Shown here piece after piece: positions 1 through 5,419 of a stretch of 6,546 nt of DNA (its first letter is position 1; each line of letters starts with the position of its first letter). The stretch lies in contig CACXEZ010000097.1 of the NCBI GenBank assembly GCA_902766815.1, forward strand, positions 1 to 6,546, in the 5' to 3' direction. Made by a program: the position numbers and the translations under genes. The notes under the pieces were generated by a model, which did not search any database, was not told the DNA's origin, and saw only the letters and a program-made list of their open reading frames with translations. The stretch comes from an uncultured Erysipelotrichaceae bacterium (GTDB lineage: Bacteria; Bacillota_I; Bacilli_A; RF39; UBA660).

Positions 1-786
1 ACGTTTGTAGTTTTAGCTTATAAAGAAAGTAAATACTTAGAGAGTTGTGTTAAGTCTGTTGTAAATCAGACTTATCATAGTAAGGTTATTATTGCTACTA
101 CTACTGATAATGATTATATTAGGGGAATTGCTAAAAAGTATCATTTGGATGTTGTAGTGGGAAACCATACTTCTATTGGAGGAGATTTTGATTTTGCTGT
201 TAATAGTGGTAATACAGAACTTGTCACTGTGGCTCATCAGGATGATATATATGATTCTACTTATGCTGAACAAATAGTTAAAAAGTATCAAAAATATCCT
301 AATGCAATTATTTTATTTACTGATTATTATGAGATTAGAGGTAAAGATAAGGTTACTACTAATGCTAATCTTAAGATTAAAAGAATGTTGTTGTTTCCCT
401 TGAGATGGAATTTTTTAGGTAATTTTAAATTTTTTAAAAGATGGGTAATTCGACTTGGTAATGGTATTTGTTGTCCTGCTGTTACTTTTGTAAAGAGTCA
501 TTGTCCAAAGGAAATTTTTACTTCTGATTATCAGTGTGATGTTGATTGGTTTGCTTGGGAAAAATTAAGTAAATCAAAAGGAACATTTATTTACATAAAA
601 AACAAATTAATGGGGCATAGAATTTCTTTAGAGTCTACTACTACTGATATTATTCGGCAAGGGATTAGAACTCGTGAAGATTATGATATGTATTTAAAAT
701 TTTGGCCTAAATGGATGGCTAAAATGATTAATTATTTTTATAAGAATAGTGAAAAGTCTAATGAAATAGGTGATAAAAATGGATAG
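1..786 (+). CDS. Family 2 glycosyltransferase, 5' end outside window
   Basis: The frame is open from base 1, so the first residues are missing; 261 residues are visible, ending in TAG at 784-786. The visible N-terminus (FVVLAYKESKYLESCVKSV, then VNQT) is the first beta strand and helix of a GT-A fold, so probably only a few residues are lost. The metal and nucleotide-sugar binding DxD-type motif is AHQDDIY at about residues 78-84. The C-terminal part (LMGHRIS, then STTTDII and a tryptophan-rich KFWPKW) resembles a GT2 subgroup common in Bacillota polysaccharide loci. It should be a cytoplasmic enzyme moving a sugar from a nucleotide donor to a lipid-linked acceptor; donor and acceptor are unknown. 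There are no C-terminal membrane helices, so it is not a GtrB/DPM1-type polyprenyl-phosphate glycosyltransferase. Its stop overlaps the next start by 8 nt, indicating translational coupling. Confidence 0.88.
   Translation, partial: TFVVLAYKESKYLESCVKSVVNQTYHSKVIIATTTDNDYIRGIAKKYHLDVVVGNHTSIGGDFDFAVNSGNTELVTVAHQDDIYDSTYAEQIVKKYQKYPNAIILFTDYYEIRGKDKVTTNANLKIKRMLLFPLRWNFLGNFKFFKRWVIRLGNGICCPAVTFVKSHCPKEIFTSDYQCDVDWFAWEKLSKSKGTFIYIKNKLMGHRISLESTTTDIIRQGIRTREDYDMYLKFWPKWMAKMINYFYKNSEKSNEIGDKNG
768..774 (+). promoter_or_regulatory. Ribosome binding site deciding the GtrA-family start
   Basis: AGGTGAT lies inside the end of the upstream glycosyltransferase gene, 4 nt before ATG at 779. It fits the 3' part of the consensus AGGAGGTGAT. 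The in-frame GTG at 770 lies within this site and so is an unlikely start; ATG 779 is preferred. Confidence 0.6.
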
Positions 787-1240
787 AAATGTAAAAAGTT
801 TTAGTAATAAAACCATTAGATTTTTTTTTCATTTTTTTCATGTAAAGGCAACTGATAAGACAGAGTATTTATGTGTACAGATATTTAACTTTTGTATAGT
901 TGGTGTGATTGCAACATTAATTGATTTTATCTTTATGTATATATTTAAAGATATTTGTCATTTTTCTTTAATTTTGGCTAATACATTATCTTTTGTTATT
1001 TCTGTTATGTATAATTATTGGGTTAGTGTTACATTTGTTTTTCATATTGATGAAGGTAAAAGTAGAAAGAAAAATTTTTTGTTATTTATTTCTTTTAGTG
1101 TTATTGGACTTGTTCTTAATGATATTATTGTATGGGTTATAACTGATAAGTTAAAAGTTTATTATTTGATTTCTAAAGTTATGGCTACTTTAGTTGTTAT
1201 GGTCTTTAATTTTATTACTAGGAAGAAATTTTTAGAGTAG
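779..1240 (+). CDS. GtrA-family membrane protein
   Basis: The protein has 153 residues, the usual size for the GtrA/PF04138 family. It shows four hydrophobic segments at about residues 36-56, 62-82, 99-121 and 129-147. Family hallmarks are the F-x5-G-x3-T-x-ID pattern in helix 1 (FCIVGVIATLID, Gly42 to Asp49), YNYWVSVTFVF after helix 2, and the terminal NFITRKKFL. Known members act with a polyprenyl-phosphate glycosyltransferase (GtrB-like) and are thought to flip or help position the lipid-linked sugar for side-chain decoration of O-antigen, teichoic acid or arabinogalactan. That role is inferred here from family and context. The adjacent GT2 lacks GtrB-type membrane helices, so the partner is probably upstream or elsewhere. 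A T9 run at 821-829 and a T7 run at 832-838 encode an RFFFHFFH stretch before helix 1. The start ATG 779 is chosen because of the AGGTGAT site just before it. Confidence 0.85.
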   Translation: MDRNVKSFSNKTIRFFFHFFHVKATDKTEYLCVQIFNFCIVGVIATLIDFIFMYIFKDICHFSLILANTLSFVISVMYNYWVSVTFVFHIDEGKSRKKNFLLFISFSVIGLVLNDIIVWVITDKLKVYYLISKVMATLVVMVFNFITRKKFLE

Positions 1241-1243
1241 GAG
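1239..1243 (+). promoter_or_regulatory. Ribosome binding site deciding the galE start
   Basis: AGGAG overlaps the stop codon of the GtrA-family gene. It lies 8 nt before GTG 1252 but only 2 nt before ATG 1246, so GTG 1252 is the likely start. Starting there also gives the canonical GalE N-terminus MKILVTGGTGYIG. Confidence 0.75.
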
Positions 1244-1251
1244 AGATGTTT

Positions 1252-2262
1252 GTGAAAATATTGGTTACTGGGGGTACTGGTTATATTGGTAGTCATACAT
1301 GTGTAGAATTATTAAATAATAATTATGAAGTAGTAATTATAGATAATTTAATAAATTCTAAAAGTGATATGGTAGATAAGATAAAGAAAATTACTAATAA
1401 AGATGTAACTTTTTATAAAGGAAATGTTCAAGATGAAGAATTATTAATAAAGATATTTAAGGAACATGCTATTGATGTGGTTATTCATTTTGCTGGATTA
1501 AAGGCAGTTGGAGAGAGTGTTCAAAAACCTTTGGAATATTATCAAAATAATTTAGATAGTACATTAGTATTATTAAAAACTATGAAAAGATTTCATGTAA
1601 AGAAAATTATATTCTCAAGTAGTGCAACTGTATATGGGGCTAATTCAAATGTTCCATTTAAAGAAGATTATGAAGTAGGTGGAACTACCAATCCTTATGG
1701 AACTAGCAAATTATTTATAGAGCATATTTTGAAAGATTTAAGTGCTGCTGATGGTGAATTTGGAATTGTTATTTTGCGATATTTCAATCCTATTGGTGCT
1801 CATAGGAGTGGTTTGATTGGTGATAATCCTAATGGGGTACCTAATAATTTGATGCCCTATATTTGTAAGGTTGCTATAGGGGATCTTCCTTGTTTAAATG
1901 TATTTGGTAATGATTATCCGACAAAAGATGGAACTGGAATAAGAGATTATATTCATGTGGTTGATTTAGCGAATGGTCATGTGAAGGCTATTGATAAAGT
2001 TTTATCTGATAAGGGGGTACATGTCTATAATTTAGGTACTGGTATGGGATATAGTGTTTTAGAGATAGTTAATGCTTTTGAAAAAGAAAATCATATAAAG
2101 GTTCCTTATGTTATACAAGAAAGACGAGAAGGAGATATTACGGAGTGTTATGCAGATATAAGTAAAGCTAGAGATGAGTTAGGATTTAAGCCTCGATATG
2201 GTATTGAAGATATGGTTAGGGATAGTTATCAGTTTTATAAGAATCATATACAAGAAAAGTAG
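1252..2262 (+). CDS. galE: UDP-glucose 4-epimerase
   Basis: This is a 336-residue cytoplasmic NAD-dependent short-chain dehydrogenase/reductase that interconverts UDP-glucose and UDP-galactose, supplying galactose donors to the neighbouring transferases. From the GTG start the numbering runs in step with E. coli GalE (338 residues): Rossmann motif GGTGYIG at 7-13, Asp31 for NAD ribose, the catalytic triad Ser124, Tyr149 and Lys153 (YGTSK), RYFNPIGAH at 176-184, and PNNLMPYI at 197-204. The stretch RREGDITECYAD at 291-302 puts Cys at 299, where E. coli has the bulky gate Tyr299 and human GALE has Cys307. A small residue there is associated with also accepting UDP-GlcNAc/UDP-GalNAc, so dual specificity is plausible but unproven. 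It lies 11 nt after the GtrA-family gene, in the same apparent operon. Family assignment is very secure. Confidence 0.97.
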   Translation: MKILVTGGTGYIGSHTCVELLNNNYEVVIIDNLINSKSDMVDKIKKITNKDVTFYKGNVQDEELLIKIFKEHAIDVVIHFAGLKAVGESVQKPLEYYQNNLDSTLVLLKTMKRFHVKKIIFSSSATVYGANSNVPFKEDYEVGGTTNPYGTSKLFIEHILKDLSAADGEFGIVILRYFNPIGAHRSGLIGDNPNGVPNNLMPYICKVAIGDLPCLNVFGNDYPTKDGTGIRDYIHVVDLANGHVKAIDKVLSDKGVHVYNLGTGMGYSVLEIVNAFEKENHIKVPYVIQERREGDITECYADISKARDELGFKPRYGIEDMVRDSYQFYKNHIQEK

Positions 2263-2287
2263 CTTTTAAAGAATTGATTTATTTTAT

Positions 2288-2316
2288 TTGAATCCAGTAT
2301 TATTATTTGGTATAAT
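2288..2316 (+). promoter_or_regulatory. Sigma-A-type extended -10 promoter
   Basis: A -35 box TTGAAT (2288-2293, four of six matches to TTGACA) is followed by a 17-nt spacer and a perfect -10 box TATAAT (2311-2316). The bases TGG directly before the -10 give the TGn extended -10 element. Transcription would start near 2323, leaving a leader of about 20 nt before ATG 2345. The site fills the 82-nt gap after galE, where no terminator hairpin with a U-tract is visible. It would therefore add to read-through from upstream and drive the two glycosyltransferases and possibly the deacetylase. AT-rich DNA produces chance -10 boxes, but the correct spacing, TGn element and intergenic place argue for a real promoter. 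Confidence 0.65.
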
Positions 2317-2330
2317 AAATTTAACTTGGA

Positions 2331-2340
2331 AAGATGTGAT
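2331..2340 (+). promoter_or_regulatory. Ribosome binding site for the DUF1972 glycosyltransferase
   Basis: AAGATGTGAT matches the anti-Shine-Dalgarno complement AGGAGGTGAT at eight of ten bases and ends 4 nt before ATG 2345, the same geometry as the AGGTGAT site at 768-774. This supports ATG 2345 over the in-frame TTG at 2288, which sits in the promoter -35 box, and over GTG 2336, which lies within this site. Confidence 0.5.
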
Positions 2341-2344
2341 TAAT

Positions 2345-3487
2345 ATGAAGAATGTATTTATTATAGGAGCTCGTGGATATCATGCTTCTTATGGAGGATG
2401 GGAAACTTTTGTTAGTAATTTGGTTGATCATTATAAAGATAAGAATGTTAAGTTTTATATTAGTATGTATACGGATGATAAAAATGAGAATATTAGAAAT
2501 ATTAATGATAATATTATGGTATTTCCTATTTATGTTAAGAATAAAGGAAGTGCAACTATGTTCTTTTATTCTATTAAGGCTTTTAAATACTGTATAAAAT
2601 ATGTTGAAGAGAACCATATAAAAGCAAGTTATTTGTATGTGTTGGGGTTAAAATTATTTCATTATTTATGGCTTTATGAAAATAGATTAAAAGCATTGAA
2701 TGTTACTACTTTAGTTAATCCTGATGGGTTAGAGCATGAGCGTAGTAAGTGGAGTTATCCAGTTAAGAAGTTTTTTTTACTTAGTGAAAGGCTTATGTTA
2801 AAGCATACGGATATGATTATTTGTGATGCTAAAGGGATTAAGAAATATGTGGATAATAAGTATCCTCAGTTGAGTAATAGAACTAAGTATATTGCTTATG
2901 GTAGTGAAAGTTATGATTTTTCTTTGATAGATGAGAAAAAAGTTTTAAAAGAGTATGGTTTGAATAAGGGTAATTATTGTTTGATGGTAGGTAGATGTGT
3001 ACCTGAGAATAATTATGAGCTAGTAATAGAGGAGTTTATGAATAGTAATATTCAAAAAGACTTAATTGTTATTACTAATCTATCTAGAAGTAGTTATTAT
3101 CAAGAATTAATTGATAAAACTAATTGTATTCAGGATAAAAGAATTCGTTTTATTGATGGGGTATATGATAAAGAAAAATTGGCAGTGATTCGTAAAAATG
3201 CTTATCTTTATATTCATGGACATTCTGTGGGAGGAACGAATCCTAGTTTGATTGAGGCTCTTAGTTTAACAGATTTGAATCTTTTATACGATGTTTGTTT
3301 TAATCATGATGTTGGTGAATATGCTTGTCTTTATTTCAAGGAAAAGGGAAGCTTAGTAACATTATTAAATGATCAAAAATTTCTTGATCATAAGAGGAAA
3401 ATGTTGGGAAAAGAGGCTAAAGAGATTGTAGAACGGAATTTTACTTGGGATAAGATTGTTAGTCAGTATCAAAAAATATTTCAGTAA
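2345..3487 (+). CDS. DUF1972/GT4-type glycosyltransferase (rhamnosyltransferase-like)
   Basis: The protein has 380 residues, typical for this family. The N-terminal DUF1972 domain opens with MKNVFIIGARGYHASYGGWE at 1-20, close to the family signature of a GxRG turn followed by YGGxET. NPDGLEHERSKWS at 125-137 is a second family marker. The C-terminal GT-B donor domain has VGRCVPENN at 215-223 and HGHSVGGTNPSLIEAL at 291-306. Glu304 matches the second Glu of the GT4 EX7E motif; the first is Gly296, as I recall being usual in this subfamily. Relatives in streptococcal capsule and rhamnan loci (Cps2T- and RgpA-like) transfer rhamnose from dTDP-rhamnose to a lipid-linked sugar. That donor is inferred only; no rhamnose-synthesis gene is in the window. 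It is the first gene after the internal promoter and lies 11 nt before the next gene. ATG 2345 is chosen because it gives the family N-terminus and sits downstream of the predicted transcription start. Confidence 0.9.
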   Translation: MKNVFIIGARGYHASYGGWETFVSNLVDHYKDKNVKFYISMYTDDKNENIRNINDNIMVFPIYVKNKGSATMFFYSIKAFKYCIKYVEENHIKASYLYVLGLKLFHYLWLYENRLKALNVTTLVNPDGLEHERSKWSYPVKKFFLLSERLMLKHTDMIICDAKGIKKYVDNKYPQLSNRTKYIAYGSESYDFSLIDEKKVLKEYGLNKGNYCLMVGRCVPENNYELVIEEFMNSNIQKDLIVITNLSRSSYYQELIDKTNCIQDKRIRFIDGVYDKEKLAVIRKNAYLYIHGHSVGGTNPSLIEALSLTDLNLLYDVCFNHDVGEYACLYFKEKGSLVTLLNDQKFLDHKRKMLGKEAKEIVERNFTWDKIVSQYQKIFQ

Positions 3488-3498
3488 AGGAGTAATTT

Positions 3499-5334
3499 AT
3501 GGATAAACAAAAAAAGAGGAAAAGTTTTTTGTATGTACATCTGTTTTCAAAAATTGAGAAATTGTTGTATTTAACTAAAAAAGCTATTTATTTTGCATGG
3601 TATCGACATCATTTTTTGATTCCACCTAGGGTGATGATTAAATATATTCGTTCTTTTATGGTTGCTTTAAAAAGGGGAAATACCACTTCTAATTTATATA
3701 CTAATCAATCTTCTTATTTAAAGTGGTTTGATAGTCAGAAAGAAAAAATAAAACCAAAGAAATTTAAGTATCAACCTCTATTTAGTTTTATTATTCCTAC
3801 TTATAATGTTTCAAGAGAATTACTTAGTGAGTGTTTGGATAGTATTCTTGATCAGAGTTATGAGAACTTTGAGATATGTATTGCAGATGATCATTCTAGT
3901 TTAGAGGAAACAATTCTTACTTTAAAAGATTATGAGAAAAGGGATAAGAGAATTCATGTTACTTATAGAAGTGAAAATGGTATGATCAGTGAAGCTAGTA
4001 ATACGGCCATTAGCATGGCAAAGGGAGAATTTATTGTACTAGTTGATAATGATGATGTCATAGAGCGCGATAGTTTGTATTATATAACGGAGGTATTAAA
4101 TCAGGATAAGACGATTGATTTTGTTTATAGTGATGAAGATAAGATTGATTTTAAGGGTAAGTATATGGAACCTCATTTTAAGCCCGATTACTCTCCAGAT
4201 ACTTTGATGGGAGTTAATTATATTTGTCATTTATCTTGTGTTAGGAAGAGTTTGATAGATAAGGTAGGTGGATTTAGAAAAGAATATGATGGTAGTCAAG
4301 ATTATGACTTGTTTCTTAGAATTGTGGAAGTGACTGACAAAATTTATCATATTGAGAGAGTTTTGTATCATTGGAGGCAGACAGCCACTTCTACCGCTGG
4401 TTATTTAGGTAATAAAAGTTATGCTTATGAGGCTGGTAAGCGTGCTATTGGTGATGCTTTAAAGAGAAGAGGATTAAAAGGGGAAGTTAGGGATAATCCT
4501 AGAGTTAGTACTTATTTGGTGAAGTATTATCATCATAATCCAATGGTAAGTATTATTATTCCAATGAAAGATCAAGCTAAAGTTAGTAAGAGATGTTTTG
4601 ATAGTTTGTATGAAAAAATGAATTATCAAAATTTTGAGGTTATTGTTGTGGATAATGGCAGTGTAGAGAAGGAAACGAGAGAATTGTTAGATGATTATTC
4701 TAGTCGTCACGATAATTTTACTGTGATAAGGATTGATTCAGAGTTTAATTATTCTTATTTAAATAATGAGGCTGTAAAGGCTGCTCAAGGGGAATATTTA
4801 TTATTTTTAAATAATGATACAGAAGTGATTCAAGAGGATTTTTTGGATTATATGGTTGGATATGGTAGTCTTTCTCATGTGGGATGTGTTGGGATAAAAT
4901 TACTTTATCCTGATAAATTGGTTCAGCATGCAGGAGTAGTACTTGGCTTTGGTGGTGTTGCTGGACATATTTATGTTGCTAATAGTTATTATGATAATGG
5001 ATTGTTTGGAAGATTAGTGATGCCATATAATTATACGGCTGTTACAGCGGCATGTTTATTGGTTAAGAAAGAGAAGTTTTTGAGTGTTTCAGGATTTGAT
5101 GAAAAACTGAAAGTGGCTTTAAATGATGTGGATTTGAATTTAAAATTATTAGAACAAGGGTATTATAATGTTTGTTTATCTAATGTTGAAATGATACATT
5201 ATGAAAGTAAAAGTAGAGGCTATGAAGCTAGTCGGGAAAAACATGAGAGATTTTTAAAAGAACAAGAATATATGAAAAAGAAGTGGGGAAAGGTGTTAGA
5301 TAGAGATCGATATTTTAGTAAAAATAATTTTTAA
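3499..5334 (+). CDS. Tandem-domain family 2 glycosyltransferase
   Basis: This 611-residue protein carries two GT-A fold GT2 domains after a basic, aromatic-rich N-terminal extension (about 1-92) with no clear membrane helix. Domain 1 (about 94-300) has FSFIIPTYN at 95-103, ADDHSS at 129-134, the metal-binding DNDD at 183-186 and a QDYDL motif at 267-271 carrying the likely catalytic base. Domain 2 (about 349-570) has VSIIIPMKD at 350-358, VVDNGS at 383-388, the DxD-equivalent LNNDTE at 437-442, QHAGVVLGFGG at 476-486 and NDVDL at 542-546. Both domains keep their motifs, so both may be active, adding two sugars or alternating linkages; relatives include two-domain galactofuranosyl-, rhamnosyl- and WbbL-like enzymes. 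Donors cannot be read from sequence. AAAGGAG at 3486-3492 lies 6 nt before the ATG and overlaps the previous stop codon, so it is co-transcribed with the DUF1972 gene. Confidence 0.92.
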   Translation: MDKQKKRKSFLYVHLFSKIEKLLYLTKKAIYFAWYRHHFLIPPRVMIKYIRSFMVALKRGNTTSNLYTNQSSYLKWFDSQKEKIKPKKFKYQPLFSFIIPTYNVSRELLSECLDSILDQSYENFEICIADDHSSLEETILTLKDYEKRDKRIHVTYRSENGMISEASNTAISMAKGEFIVLVDNDDVIERDSLYYITEVLNQDKTIDFVYSDEDKIDFKGKYMEPHFKPDYSPDTLMGVNYICHLSCVRKSLIDKVGGFRKEYDGSQDYDLFLRIVEVTDKIYHIERVLYHWRQTATSTAGYLGNKSYAYEAGKRAIGDALKRRGLKGEVRDNPRVSTYLVKYYHHNPMVSIIIPMKDQAKVSKRCFDSLYEKMNYQNFEVIVVDNGSVEKETRELLDDYSSRHDNFTVIRIDSEFNYSYLNNEAVKAAQGEYLLFLNNDTEVIQEDFLDYMVGYGSLSHVGCVGIKLLYPDKLVQHAGVVLGFGGVAGHIYVANSYYDNGLFGRLVMPYNYTAVTAACLLVKKEKFLSVSGFDEKLKVALNDVDLNLKLLEQGYYNVCLSNVEMIHYESKSRGYEASREKHERFLKEQEYMKKKWGKVLDRDRYFSKNNF

Positions 5335-5343
5335 TGTTTTATG

Positions 5344-5401
5344 GTAGTTTTTTCCATTTTGAATGAAATGAGAATATTTTATTTTAAATGGGAAAAACTA
5401 C
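5344..5401 (+). repeat. 16-bp inverted repeat (hairpin) between glycosyltransferase and deacetylase
   Basis: The left arm GTAGTTTTTTCCATTT (5344-5359) pairs along its full length with AAATGGGAAAAACTAC (5386-5401), the only non-Watson-Crick pair being a G-U at 5353/5392. The 26-nt loop can fold further: 5366-5373 pairs with 5377-5384 using two G-U pairs. It occupies most of the 85-nt gap. No U-tract follows the right arm on the plus strand, and none follows on the minus strand, so it is not a standard intrinsic terminator. It could be an mRNA processing or stabilising element, an attenuator, an operator, or a remnant of a small mobile repeat. The right arm ends 8 nt before the Shine-Dalgarno of the deacetylase gene. 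Confidence 0.7.
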
Positions 5402-5409
5402 GGGTGTAA

Positions 5410-5414
5410 AAGGA
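5410..5414 (+). promoter_or_regulatory. Ribosome binding site of the deacetylase gene
   Basis: AAGGA lies 2 nt before ATG 5417, 5 nt before ATG 5420 and 8 nt before GTG 5423. The spacing favours 5420 or 5423; 5420 is used here. The choice alters the protein by at most two residues. Confidence 0.55.
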
Positions 5415-5419
5415 ATATG

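Noticed and set aside
37..291. Minus-strand open frame opposite the first glycosyltransferase
   Set aside because: It is low-complexity Ile/Ser/Asn-rich and lies wholly opposite a gene with clear GT2 motifs.
95..649. Repeated 15-mer CTACTACTACTGATA at 95-109 and 635-649
   Set aside because: Both copies encode TTTD-type stretches with the same codons in one gene; too short and too AT-biased to call a functional repeat.
1246..1251. ATG 1246 as the galE start
   Set aside because: It is only 2 nt from the AGGAG site and adds two residues before the canonical MKILVTGG; GTG 1252 has the right spacing and N-terminus.
1252..1700. Slightly more ATA and TTA codons in the first half of galE than in neighbouring genes
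   Set aside because: The difference by eye is small and in keeping with an AT-rich genome; not enough to claim separate origin.
2288..2344. TTG 2288 as start of the DUF1972 glycosyltransferase
   Set aside because: It would lie in the -35 box of the predicted promoter and add 19 residues not seen in the family; ATG 2345 gives the expected N-terminus.
2321..2617. Minus-strand and alternative plus-frame reading frames in the DUF1972 gene
   Set aside because: They overlap the conserved N-terminal domain in the true frame and have biased Ile/Met/Asn composition typical of AT-rich shadows.
5359..5387. Promoter for the deacetylase inside the hairpin (TTGAAT at 5359-5364)
   Set aside because: At 17-nt spacing the -10 is TTTTAA, a poor match; the better TATTTT boxes sit at wrong spacings.
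5344..5401. Hairpin as an intrinsic terminator
   Set aside because: Neither strand has a U-tract directly after the stem, and the stem is mostly A-T rather than GC-rich.
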